Shown here piece by piece: positions 18,417-27,145 of a stretch of DNA of 64,000 nucleotides. Origin of the DNA: Maricaulis virginensis. GTDB lineage: Bacteria; Pseudomonadota; Alphaproteobacteria; Caulobacterales; Maricaulaceae. The DNA is taken from positions 1 to 64,000 of the forward strand of contig NZ_BSFE01000002.1 of the NCBI RefSeq assembly GCF_027922185.1. The letters run 5' to 3'. The stretch's first letter is position 1, and each line of letters starts with the position of its first letter. The position numbers and the translations under genes were made by a program. The notes beneath the pieces are model-generated. The model did no database searches. It was not told the DNA's origin and was given only the letters and a program-made list of their open reading frames with translations.

Positions 18417-19955
18417 ATGGTGACCGGTGAGATCAAGAACCAGATCGATAACATCTGGAATGCGTTCTGGTCGGGCGGGGTGTCGAACCCGCTCTCGGTG
18501 ATCGAGCAGATCACCTACCTGCTCTTCATCAAGCGGCTCGACGAGCTTCACGAGAAGGAGGAGCGCAAGTCGAACCGGCTCAAGAAGCCCATGGAGCGGC
18601 GCTATTTCCCCGAGGGTGAGGACGAGCTGGGCCTGCCCTATGAGGACATGCGCTGGTCCCGGTTCAAGGGCTATGACGCCGCGCGCATGTTCGAGATCGT
18701 CGACCGGCACGTCTTCCCCTACCTGCGCGAGATGAACGGCAACGGCACCGCCTATGCGCAGCACATGAAGGACGCGCGGCTTGGCTTTTCCAGCCCCGCC
18801 CTCCTGGCGAAGGTCGTCGACCTCCTCGACAAGGTGAAGATGGACGACCGCGACACCAAGGGCGACGTGTACGAATACATGCTCGCCAAGATCGCGAGCG
18901 CCGGACAGAACGGCCAGTTCCGCACCCCGCGCCACATCATCAGGCTCATCGTGGAGATGGTGAAACCGACGCCCAAGGACGTGATCTGCGATCCGGCGGC
19001 GGGCACGGCGGGCTTCCTCGTGGCGGCGGGCGAATACCTTCGCGAACACCACAAGGACCTGTTCAGCGATCCCGATCTGCGCCGGCATTTCAACGAGGGT
19101 CTGTTCCACGGGTTCGAGTTCGACAACACCATGCTGCGCATCGGCGCCATGAACATGATCCTGCACGGGGTCGAGAACCCGAACATTACCTATCGCGACA
19201 GCCTGTCTGAAGACCATGCCGAGGATAAAGGCGCGTACTCGCTCATCCTCGCCAATCCGCCCTTCGCTGGATCGCTCGACTATGAGGCGACGGCGGCGGA
19301 CCTTCAGCGCATCGTGAAGACCAAGAAGACCGAGCTGCTGTTCCTCGCGCTCTTCCTGCGCCTCTTGCGCACCGGTGGCCGCGCGGCGGTGATCGTGCCG
19401 GACGGGGTGCTGTTCGGCTCATCGAAAGCGCACAAGACGATCCGCGAGACGCTGGTCGAAAAGCACAAACTCGACGCGGTGGTGAAGCTGCCGTCCGGCG
19501 TGTTCCGCCCCTATGCCGGGGTGTCGACCGCCATCCTGTTCTTCACCAAGACCGATGTGGGCGGCACCGATCACGTCTGGTTCTACGATGTCCAGGCCGA
19601 CGGGGTCTCGCTCGACGATAAGCGCACACCGCTCTTGAGCGAAGACAAGCTCGGCCCGTGTCCCGATACGGCGCTGACCGAAGACGAGCACGCCAAGAAC
19701 AATCTGCCCGACGTGTTGCTGCGCTGGTCGCTGCGCAATGCGTCCGAGCTGGATCGGCCCCGCACCGCGCAAAGTTTCTGCGTGCCGAAGGAAGAAATCG
19801 CGGCGGCGGGCTATGACCTCTCGCTCAACCGCTACAAGGAGGTCGAGCACGAGGCGGTCGACTACGACCCGCCGGAAACCCTCATCGCCCAGCTGCGCGA
19901 GATCGAGGCCGAGATCGCCGACGGCCTGACCGAGCTTGAGGAGATGCTGCGGTGA
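18417..19955 (+). CDS. hsdM: Type I restriction-modification DNA methyltransferase HsdM, 512 aa
   Basis: HsdM is the adenine-N6 methyltransferase subunit. The N-terminal recognition domain is NPLSVIEQITYLLFIKRLDE, the SAM site is DPAAGTAGFLVAAGEYL at residue 192 onward, and the catalytic NPPF is at 280-283. The ATG is preceded by GGGGGAGAAACC. Its stop overlaps the start of hsdS by four bases, so the two are translated together. Confidence 0.97.
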   Translation: MVTGEIKNQIDNIWNAFWSGGVSNPLSVIEQITYLLFIKRLDELHEKEERKSNRLKKPMERRYFPEGEDELGLPYEDMRWSRFKGYDAARMFEIVDRHVFPYLREMNGNGTAYAQHMKDARLGFSSPALLAKVVDLLDKVKMDDRDTKGDVYEYMLAKIASAGQNGQFRTPRHIIRLIVEMVKPTPKDVICDPAAGTAGFLVAAGEYLREHHKDLFSDPDLRRHFNEGLFHGFEFDNTMLRIGAMNMILHGVENPNITYRDSLSEDHAEDKGAYSLILANPPFAGSLDYEATAADLQRIVKTKKTELLFLALFLRLLRTGGRAAVIVPDGVLFGSSKAHKTIRETLVEKHKLDAVVKLPSGVFRPYAGVSTAILFFTKTDVGGTDHVWFYDVQADGVSLDDKRTPLLSEDKLGPCPDTALTEDEHAKNNLPDVLLRWSLRNASELDRPRTAQSFCVPKEEIAAAGYDLSLNRYKEVEHEAVDYDPPETLIAQLREIEAEIADGLTELEEMLR

Positions 19956-21121
19956 GCTGGCCGATGGTGGCGTTGGGGGAGATCACCGCCAAGGTCGAGA
20001 AAGCAGACCCGGAGAAGCGTGGCCTCGATGAGTTCGACTACATCGATCTCAGCGCGGTGAGTCAGACCGAGAAGCGGGTCAATGGCGTCGCGCGAATCGC
20101 AGCAAGCGACGCCCCAAGCCGAGCCAGGCAGATCGTTCATCCCGGTGACGTACTCGTATCAACCGTTCGCCCGAACCTGAACGGCGTCGCGGTGGTCCCG
20201 CAGGGCCTGCTCAACCCAGTCGGTTCGACGGGCTTTTCGGTGCTACGAGCAAAGCCGGAAAGGCTTGATGCGCGGTACCTGTTTCATTGGGTCCGAATGC
20301 CCACTTTCGTCGACGAAATGGTGCGACTGTCGACCGGGCAGAGCTATCCAGCCGTATCCGACAAGATCGTGCGGTCATCGGAAATTCCCCTCCCGCCCCT
20401 CGACGAGCAGAAGCGGATCGCGGCGATCCTCGACAAGGCGGATGCGCTGCGGCGGGCGCGGGAGAGGGCGCGTGAGTTGTATCACTCACTCAGGCGCTCG
20501 TATTTCAGATCAGTGTTTGAGGCTGGGAGGTCTTACGAGTGCGTCAGTTTCGGCGATGTTGTTTTCTATCAAGAGGGGCCTGGTGTCCGAAAGTGGCAGT
20601 TCAGAGAGGCCGGAATCAAGCTCATCAATGTGAAAAATCTCGTTGACGGTCGTCTGGTTCTTGAAAACACATGGCGCCACCTTGACGAAGATGAGGTCGC
20701 TCAAAAGTACTCTCATTTCTTGCTGGAATCTGGTGATCTTGTCATTGCAAGTTCGGGGGTAACATGGGGCAAAATCGCAGAGGTGAGAGAAAGTCATCTA
20801 CCCTTGTGCCTTAACACGAGCGTTATAAGGCTGCGACCAAACTCTGAAACCTTACTTGCAAGATACCTCCGCGCGTTTGTGGAGATTGGAAGCTTTCGTC
20901 AGCAGATCGAGCGACTTATCACAGGGTCCGCTCAGCCCAACTTCGGCCCATCACATCTAGCCCAAGTTCAGATTCCGCTGCCGCCGAGGGAAATTCAACA
21001 GCGCTTCTCAGATTTCAGCGAGCAGCTCGATCACTTGGCAGAAAGCAATGAAAAAGCAATCGCCGAACAAGAGGCTCTCTTCACCTCCCTACAAAGCCGC
21101 GCCTTTGCAGGCGAGCTGTGA
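19952..21121 (+). CDS. hsdS: Type I specificity subunit HsdS, 389 aa
   Basis: Begins with GTG 19952 inside the hsdM stop (GGTGA overlap). It has two target-recognition halves: the first about residues 5-150 with PLPPLDEQKRIAAILDKADA as the central conserved helix that follows it, and the second about 195-370 with IPLPPREIQQRF near its end. The second half is AT-richer than the first, which suggests recombination or exchange of one recognition domain. HsdS sets the DNA target of both methylation and cutting. Confidence 0.95.
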   Translation: MSWPMVALGEITAKVEKADPEKRGLDEFDYIDLSAVSQTEKRVNGVARIAASDAPSRARQIVHPGDVLVSTVRPNLNGVAVVPQGLLNPVGSTGFSVLRAKPERLDARYLFHWVRMPTFVDEMVRLSTGQSYPAVSDKIVRSSEIPLPPLDEQKRIAAILDKADALRRARERARELYHSLRRSYFRSVFEAGRSYECVSFGDVVFYQEGPGVRKWQFREAGIKLINVKNLVDGRLVLENTWRHLDEDEVAQKYSHFLLESGDLVIASSGVTWGKIAEVRESHLPLCLNTSVIRLRPNSETLLARYLRAFVEIGSFRQQIERLITGSAQPNFGPSHLAQVQIPLPPREIQQRFSDFSEQLDHLAESNEKAIAEQEALFTSLQSRAFAGEL

Positions 21122-21162
21122 AACCGATCCGCTTGCCAATTGGTAACATATAAGGTACCAAT

Positions 21163-21552
21163 ATGACGCGAGAGGCTCAGCCGCGATCCATTACCGTCTA
21201 TGAGGACGCTGACGGCAATGCGGCGTTCGATACGTGGTTCAACGGTCTTGATCCTCGCGCAGCGGCCCGCGTGACCCGCGCGCTCACCCGGCTGGAACGG
21301 GGCGGCGGCGATCTGAAGGCCCTGGGCGAGGGCGTGGCGGAGCTGCGCATCGACTATGGCCCCGGCTACCGGGTCTATTTCGGGCAGGACGGCGAGACGC
21401 TTGTCATCCTGCTCTGCGGAGGGACGAAAAAGCGTCAGCAGAGAGACATCGACCGCGCCAAGGCGCTGTGGGCCGAATACAAGGCCCGGAAGGCCGAAGC
21501 GGCGAATACGACATCGAAGACGAAGAACAAGAAGAAGAACAAGAAGAGCTGA
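21163..21552 (+). CDS. RelE/HigB-like toxin with a Lys-rich tail, 129 aa
   Basis: The family start SITVYEDADGNAAFDTWFN is followed by LDPRAAARVTRALTRLERGG, then GVAELRIDYGPGYRVYFGQD and LVILLCGGTKKRQQRDIDRA, the order of the phage-type Gp49 HigB/RelE toxins that cut mRNA on the ribosome. The last 20 residues are almost all Lys, Asn, Thr and Ser. The stop is 11 bases before the presumed start of the antitoxin. It sits inside the hsd operon. Confidence 0.88.
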   Translation: MTREAQPRSITVYEDADGNAAFDTWFNGLDPRAAARVTRALTRLERGGGDLKALGEGVAELRIDYGPGYRVYFGQDGETLVILLCGGTKKRQQRDIDRAKALWAEYKARKAEAANTTSKTKNKKKNKKS

Positions 21553-21563
21553 GCGAGGCGATC

Positions 21564-21878
21564 ATGCCCCTGACCCGTGATTTCAAGGCGACCATCAAGG
21601 CGCGCGCCGACCGCGATGCGGCGTTCCGCGCCGCGCTCTATGCCGAAGCGCTCGACGCGCTGGTCGAGGGCGACACCATCACCGCGAAAGCGATGCTGCG
21701 CGACTATGTGAACGCCACCATCGGCTTCGAACGCCTCGAAGCGGTGACCGGCACCTCACGCAAAAGCCTGATGCGGATGCTGAGCGAGAAGGGTAATCCG
21801 ACGCTCGACAAGCTCGGCCCGCTCCTCAGAGCGATCAACGCCGAAACCAAGCTGAAGCCGGAAGTGCAAGTCGCGTAA
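21564..21878 (+). CDS. Antitoxin with helix-turn-helix (HigA-like), 104 aa
   Basis: ATG 21564 begins MPLTRDFKATIKARADRD; the C-terminal half has a DNA-binding domain with GFERLEAVTGTSRKSLMRML. It pairs with the toxin 11 bases upstream. Toxin first then antitoxin is the usual HigBA order. An upstream in-frame extension exists with an acidic stretch that overlaps the toxin tail, but I prefer the shorter start. Likely controls its own operon. Confidence 0.85.
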   Translation: MPLTRDFKATIKARADRDAAFRAALYAEALDALVEGDTITAKAMLRDYVNATIGFERLEAVTGTSRKSLMRMLSEKGNPTLDKLGPLLRAINAETKLKPEVQVA

Positions 21879-21988
21879 GGATTGCGCGAGACGCCAGCAT
21901 CGGGATAGCTTCTCCGTCGACGGGTTACGGGGGCGGATATGCGGATGACGCCGCACCAACGGGTTCAGGATAATTCGCGCGCTGTTGG

Positions 21989-24900
21989 ATGCGCTGGATG
22001 AGTCAGTTCGCCTTCCTGAAAGCCGATTTCCCCGAAGTCTACGCCAACGCCGAGCGTGCTGAGAAGCTGGTGAAGGGTGATCCGCGTGGGGCGTCCTTTT
22101 ATGCCCGGCTCGCGCTGGAAACGGCAGTGAAGTGGATGTACCGGCACGACGGTGCGCTCGGCGATCCGTATCAGGACACGCTCTCGGCGATGGTCCATCA
22201 TTCCAGCTTCCGGACGGTGGCAGGAGAAGCATTGGTCGCCAAGGCGCGGGTGGTCATCAAGCGCGGCAATTTCGCGGCCCATGACAGTCGGGCGATCTCC
22301 GAGACCGATGCGATCTCGGCGGTGCGCGAGCTGTTCCATTTCACCTACTGGCTTCAGCGCACCTATGGCCGCAGCGTCCCCGATGACGGGCTTCAGTTCT
22401 CGGTCGACGTGCTGCCCCAACTGGCGGAGGTCAAGGCCTCGACGCTAGGCCAGCTCACCACGCTGGCGAAGAACTATCGCGAACAGTCCGAGAAGCTGAA
22501 AGCCGCTGAAGAGGCGCGTCTGAAGGACGAAGCGGCGCGCGCCAGGCTGGAAGCCGAGCTGGCCGAGCTGCGCGCGCTGGTCGCTGAACGCAAGGCCGAG
22601 AACGCGACGGTACCGGACCGGCACGATTACAACGAAGCCACCACGCGCGACGCGCTGATCGACGTGCTGCTGCGTGAAGCCGGGTGGGCGCTGGATCGCC
22701 CCGAAGACATCGAGTTCGAAGTCGACGGCATGCCGAAGCGTGAGGCGACCAGCACCGGCAAGGGCTATGTCGACTACGTGCTTTGGGGCGATGACGGCAA
22801 GCCGCTCGGTCTGGTCGAAGCCAAACGCACCAAGCGCGATCCGCGCGAAGGCCAGCACCAGGCCAAGCTCTACGCCGACTGTCTTGAAGCCCGCTACGGT
22901 CAGCGTCCGGTTATCTTCTACTCGAACGGCTATGACCACTGGATGTGGGACGACGAAGCCCATCCGCCGCGCGAGGTGCAGGGCTTCTACAAGAAGGACG
23001 AGCTGGCCCTTCTGATCCAGCGCCGGAGCCGGGCGAAGTCTCCCGCGACGCTCGACATCGATGCGGACATTGCGGGCCGTTCTTACCAGATGCGCGCGAT
23101 CCGGCGCGTGTGCGAGAGCTTCGAGGTGGAGGGGCGTCGCCGGGCCTTGCTCGTCATGGCGACCGGCACCGGCAAGACCCGCACGACGATTGCGCTGGTG
23201 GATCTATTGATGCGCGCAAATTGGGTGCGCCGCGTCCTGTTCCTTGCCGACCGCCGTGCGCTGGTGAAGCAGGCCTATAACGCGTTCAAGAAGCACCTGC
23301 CGAGCACGACGCTCGCCACCACAAACGCCGGTCACGATCCGGCAGGCGGGAACGATCTCTACAATTCGCGGGTCGTGGTCGCGACTTACCCGTCCATGAT
23401 GAAGCGGATCGACGCCGTTGAGGAGGGCGAGCGGCCCTATGGCGTCGGGCATTTCGATCTGATCGTCGTCGATGAGGCCCACCGGTCGATCTACAAGAAA
23501 TTCGGATCGATCTTCGAGTATTTCGACGGGCATCTGCTCGGCCTGACCGCGACGCCGAAGGACGAGGTCGACCGCGACACCTACAAGACCTTCGAGCTTG
23601 AGAACGGCGTGCCGACCGACGCCTATCCGCTCGAAGAAGCGGTCGAGGACGGCCACCTTGTTCCGCCGATCCCGTATTCGGTGCCGCTGAAATTCCAGCG
23701 CGAGGGCATCAAGTACGACGATCTCTCCGACGAGGAGAAGGATCAATGGGACGCTCTGGAATGGAATGAAGAGGGCGAGGTCCCCGACGAGGTTGACCCG
23801 GACGCGGTCAATAAGTGGCTGTTCAACACCGACACCGTCGACAAGGTGCTCGCGCACCTGATGGAGCATGGCGTTCGGGTTAATGAGGGCGACCGGCTCG
23901 GCAAGACGATCATCTTCGCGAAATCGAACGAGCACGCCTATTTCATTGCCAAGCGTTTCGATGCGAACTACCCACACCTCAAGGGTAAGTTCGCGCAGGT
24001 CATCACCTACAAGACTGAGCACGCCCAATCGCTGATCGACGACTTCTCGGAATCTGAGAAGGACCCGCACATCGCGATCTCCGTCGACATGCTCGACACC
24101 GGCATCGACGTGCCGGAGGTGGTGAACCTCGTCTTCTTCAAGCTGGTCCGGTCCAAGACGAAATTCTGGCAGATGATCGGTCGCGGCACGCGTCTGTGCG
24201 AGGACCTGTTCGGCCCAGGCCGCGACAAGGACCACTTCGCGATCTTCGACTTCTGCCAGAATTTCGAGTTCTTCAACCAGAACCCGGACCTGCGCGAGCC
24301 GAAAGCCCCCGATACGATCACCAAGCGCTTGTTCGTCAAACGCCTCGACCTGATCGCCAAGCTTTCTCCGGAAACGGCGACGCGGTCCGGCGATGGTGTC
24401 GCCGAGGAGGGTGAGCGGTTCCTGACTGAAGAGGACGAAGCGCGCCAGACGCTCAAGGCGCAGCTCGCCGACCTCCTCCACGACGAGGTCGCGGCCATGA
24501 ACCTCGACAATTTCATCGTCCGGGCGAAGCGCAAGACGGTCGAACCGTTTCAGGATCGCGCGCGCTGGTCTGACCTCACGCAGGAAGACCGCCACCAGCT
24601 CACCGAACACGTCGCTGGATTGCCCTCTGCACAGAAGCCGGAACACATCACCGCGAAACAGTTCGACAGCCTGATCCTCAGCGCTCAGCTCGCTTTGCTC
24701 TCCGGTGAGGCCTCATTCGCCAAGCTCGCCGACCGCATTCGCCTGATCGCTGGCGAGCTGGCCGAGCGCTCGAACATCCCGACCGTCGCGGCGCGCATCG
24801 ACCTGATCGAAGAAATCCAGACGGATACCTTTTGGGAGGGCGTGAACGTCGTCCTGCTTGAGGATGTGCGTCTGAAGCTTCGCGCGCTGGTTCAGCTCAT

Positions 24901-25489
24901 TGAGCCGAAGTCCCGCAAGCCGGTCTACACGGATTTCGAGGATGAGATCGGCCCGGCCACCGAAGCGACGTTGACGAACAGCGCGGTCGGCACCGACCTT
25001 GTACGTTTCCGGGCGAAGACGCGCCGCTTCCTCGAAGATCATCGCGATCATATCGCGGTGCGAAAGCTTCACCGAAACGAACACCTTACGCCGACCGACC
25101 TCGATGAGCTTGAGAAGATCATGCGCTCTGAAGGGGTGGGCGATGATGACGCGTTCGACCGCGTGAGGTCCGATCTTGGTGGGCTGGGCCGGTTCGTGCG
25201 CAGCCTGATCGGCCTGGACCGGGAAGCGGCGAAGGAGGCCTTTTCAACATTGCTGGCCGGGTCTTCGCTCTCAGCGAGCCAGATCGACTTCATCGAACTA
25301 CTGATCGAGGAGCTGACACGCTCCGGCGTGGTCGAGGCGGGGCGTCTCTATGAGCCGCCGTTCACAGATACCAGCCCCCTGGGCATCGACGGCCTGTTCG
25401 AGGACGCCGACGCCGAAAAGGTGGTGAGCATACTTGGTGAAATCGAACGCAGGACGCTTCCGACCGAACCGCAGGAAGCGGCGGTTTAA
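21989..25489 (+). CDS. hsdR: Type I restriction subunit HsdR, 1166 aa
   Basis: HsdR moves DNA and cuts it. Order: an N-terminal region of about 210 residues of DUF4145-like type, then the nuclease site D262...E277-A-K279 in GYVDYVLWGDDGKPLGLVEAK, then a superfamily-2 helicase motor with Walker A GTGKT at about 393-397, DEAH at 495-498, and late helicase motifs (DTGIDVPEV, GRGTRL). Length is as in the EcoR124-type. It is separated from hsdS by the toxin-antitoxin pair; the gap from the antitoxin is 110 bases. Confidence 0.96.
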   Translation: MRWMSQFAFLKADFPEVYANAERAEKLVKGDPRGASFYARLALETAVKWMYRHDGALGDPYQDTLSAMVHHSSFRTVAGEALVAKARVVIKRGNFAAHDSRAISETDAISAVRELFHFTYWLQRTYGRSVPDDGLQFSVDVLPQLAEVKASTLGQLTTLAKNYREQSEKLKAAEEARLKDEAARARLEAELAELRALVAERKAENATVPDRHDYNEATTRDALIDVLLREAGWALDRPEDIEFEVDGMPKREATSTGKGYVDYVLWGDDGKPLGLVEAKRTKRDPREGQHQAKLYADCLEARYGQRPVIFYSNGYDHWMWDDEAHPPREVQGFYKKDELALLIQRRSRAKSPATLDIDADIAGRSYQMRAIRRVCESFEVEGRRRALLVMATGTGKTRTTIALVDLLMRANWVRRVLFLADRRALVKQAYNAFKKHLPSTTLATTNAGHDPAGGNDLYNSRVVVATYPSMMKRIDAVEEGERPYGVGHFDLIVVDEAHRSIYKKFGSIFEYFDGHLLGLTATPKDEVDRDTYKTFELENGVPTDAYPLEEAVEDGHLVPPIPYSVPLKFQREGIKYDDLSDEEKDQWDALEWNEEGEVPDEVDPDAVNKWLFNTDTVDKVLAHLMEHGVRVNEGDRLGKTIIFAKSNEHAYFIAKRFDANYPHLKGKFAQVITYKTEHAQSLIDDFSESEKDPHIAISVDMLDTGIDVPEVVNLVFFKLVRSKTKFWQMIGRGTRLCEDLFGPGRDKDHFAIFDFCQNFEFFNQNPDLREPKAPDTITKRLFVKRLDLIAKLSPETATRSGDGVAEEGERFLTEEDEARQTLKAQLADLLHDEVAAMNLDNFIVRAKRKTVEPFQDRARWSDLTQEDRHQLTEHVAGLPSAQKPEHITAKQFDSLILSAQLALLSGEASFAKLADRIRLIAGELAERSNIPTVAARIDLIEEIQTDTFWEGVNVVLLEDVRLKLRALVQLIEPKSRKPVYTDFEDEIGPATEATLTNSAVGTDLVRFRAKTRRFLEDHRDHIAVRKLHRNEHLTPTDLDELEKIMRSEGVGDDDAFDRVRSDLGGLGRFVRSLIGLDREAAKEAFSTLLAGSSLSASQIDFIELLIEELTRSGVVEAGRLYEPPFTDTSPLGIDGLFEDADAEKVVSILGEIERRTLPTEPQEAAV

Positions 25490-25493
25490 GACC

Positions 25494-26681
25494 TCACCGC
25501 CCCCGGAACGATCCGACAAGCGCGCCGACACCAGAGGCGACCCCACGCACGGTCTCGTCGGTCAGATGCGCGTACCGTTGCGTCGTCTTCACGTCCTTGT
25601 GCCCCAGCGCCCCGCCAACCGCGTAAAGCGGCTCACCGTTGTTCACAGCGAACGAGGCGAACGAGTGCCGGAGATCGTGAATCCGCACATCATTCAGGTT
25701 CGCGCGCCGACGGATGCGATCCCAAGCACCTTTGATGCAGGGCACCGGCTGGTCCGGCTTCCGGGGCGAAGGGAAGACATACCGGACAGAGGGCGTCGGA
25801 CACTCACGCTTCCACCGCCGGAGAAGATCAGCCGCTTCAGGAGAAAGCTGGCGGGAAAACACCTTCCGCTTAAGGCGCTCGCCCTTCTGCTGACCCGACG
25901 GGATCAGCCATGTCGGCGTGTCGCTCGACAGACCTTGAAGGTGCTGCCACTCCATCGAGAAGACCTCGCTCTTGCGAGCGCCGGTAAGGACAAGGAACTC
26001 TACGATGCGCGCTGCGGTCTGGTTTTCGTCTGCGTCGCAGGACGCAAGCAGGCGTTCGGCCTCCTCCGCCGAAAGATAACGCTCGATCTGGTTCTCCGGG
26101 TATTTCTTGACCGCACGGCAGGGGTTGATCTCGCGCCACTCGTTCTGGATCGCGAAGGTGAACATCATCGACAGGAGCGCGAAGGAACGATTGGCGGCTC
26201 CGGGGGTGTCGCGCATCTTCGACATCATCGTGCGGACCTCCGCCACCCCGACGTTGGCCACCTTCTCCTTGGCGAAACGGGGCGAGAGGTGCATGCGCCA
26301 CAGCCGCTCGTCCTCGGCGATGCTCCGGGGTTTCTTGTTGGGCTTGGCGTGTTGCTCAAGATACGCATCCCACAGGTCCGCCATCGTCGGCGCGGTGAGA
26401 CGGCCCTTGCGCTCTTGAGACGGGTCCTCGCCTTGGTCCACCTGAACACGCAGCGCACGAGCACGCTCACGAGCCTCGGTGACGGTCATCGTGGTCTTGC
26501 CGATCCGGATTGAACGCTGGCGACCATCCGCCGTGCGGTAGAAGAAGGCGAATGACTTCGATCCGGCCTTCGTTACGCGGACATGAAGCCCTGAGACCTC
26601 GGTGTCCCACACCTTGTAGTCCTGTCCCGTCGTCACGAGCGCGCGGACGTTCGTGTTGGTGAGTTTCAGCTTGTTTGACAT
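25494..26681 (-). CDS. Tyrosine integrase of the element, 395 aa
   Basis: ATG 26681 follows GGGGAAC-type ribosome bases. N-terminal arm-binding domain DYKVWDTEVSGLHVRV and the SAM-like core-binding region MADLWDAYLEQHAKPN come first. The catalytic set is complete: R236 (GARKSEVF), H335-x-x-R338 (HDLRHSF), H361 (GALGHKDVKTTQRY) and Tyr370. The stop lies 4 bases after hsdR, facing it. It is next to the right attachment site at 26874-26925 and acts on the tRNA-Arg site. Confidence 0.97.
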   Translation of the reverse strand: MSNKLKLTNTNVRALVTTGQDYKVWDTEVSGLHVRVTKAGSKSFAFFYRTADGRQRSIRIGKTTMTVTEARERARALRVQVDQGEDPSQERKGRLTAPTMADLWDAYLEQHAKPNKKPRSIAEDERLWRMHLSPRFAKEKVANVGVAEVRTMMSKMRDTPGAANRSFALLSMMFTFAIQNEWREINPCRAVKKYPENQIERYLSAEEAERLLASCDADENQTAARIVEFLVLTGARKSEVFSMEWQHLQGLSSDTPTWLIPSGQQKGERLKRKVFSRQLSPEAADLLRRWKRECPTPSVRYVFPSPRKPDQPVPCIKGAWDRIRRRANLNDVRIHDLRHSFASFAVNNGEPLYAVGGALGHKDVKTTQRYAHLTDETVRGVASGVGALVGSFRGR

Positions 26682-26728
26682 GTTCCCCTCCTGTTCTCTC
26701 GGGCCTCTGGCATGCGTCCCGGAAGCTT

Positions 26729-26751
26729 CGTGGAAGCACCGTGGAAGCAGC
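26729..26751 (+). repeat. Putative right arm-type integrase site
   Basis: CGTGGAAGCACCGTGGAAGCAGC, one base different from the left copy at 14510-14532 and in the same orientation. It lies between integrase start and attR. Confidence 0.6.
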
Positions 26752-26873
26752 TCGGAGCGAAAACTCGCGCATCCGAACGAGATCGAAAGTACCGAGGGGC
26801 CGGGAAAAGCCAATACCGATCATAGGGTTGGCGTATACTTGCGTAAATCGAAGAACGAGTGCGTAGGAGAATT

Positions 26874-26925
26874 CACCAGACTACGAATCTGGGGGGCGGG
26901 AGTTCGAATCTTCCCCGGTGCGCCA
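26874..26925 (+). repeat. Right attachment site (attR), displaced tRNA-Arg 3' end
   Basis: 52 bases matching 14391-14442 with one change, from the anticodon stem to CCA. No acceptor or D-arm is present on the left, so this is a fragment, not a second tRNA. Confidence 0.92.
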
Positions 26926-27145
26926 TTTTTTCCTTTTGTTCCCGCTCCGCTCGACCCGAGCCTGTCGTCGCATTCGGCGTAGGGGTCGATGCTCACATGG
27001 AACGCGCTCAGGGCTGCGGGGCTTTGGCTTGATGCCGCAAGGCGCGCCATTTTTTCCTTTTGTTCCCGCTCCGCTCGACCCGAGCCTGTCATCGCATTCG
27101 GCGTAGGGGTCGATGCTCACATGGAACGCGCTCAGGGCTGCGGGG
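26920..27145. repeat. Two 102-bp direct repeats after attR
   Basis: Copies at 26920-27021 and 27044-27145 (period 124), with one difference near the middle (GTCGTCGC against GTCATCGC). Each begins with GCGCCATTTTTTCCTTTTG, so the first copy overlaps the tail of attR. The repeat likely comes from the chromosome flank that originally followed the tRNA. Confidence 0.85.

Larger units (their letters stand above)
14391..26925. mobile_element. Integrated element in tRNA-Arg: type I restriction island with integrase, Rep-like gene and TA pair
   Basis: Boundaries are the 52-bp direct repeats at 14391-14442 (inside the tRNA gene) and 26874-26925, differing at one base. Between them lie an AlpA-like gene, a HUH Rep-like gene, an iteron region, small regulators, hsdM-hsdS-toxin-antitoxin-hsdR and a tyrosine integrase that sits next to the right repeat. 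No conjugation genes are seen, so it would be a mobilizable or satellite-type element rather than a full ICE. The size is about 12.5 kb. Confidence 0.92.

Noticed and set aside
26874..26925. Second tRNA-Arg gene
   Set aside because: Only the 3' 52 bases are present; no acceptor 5' strand or D-arm precedes them.
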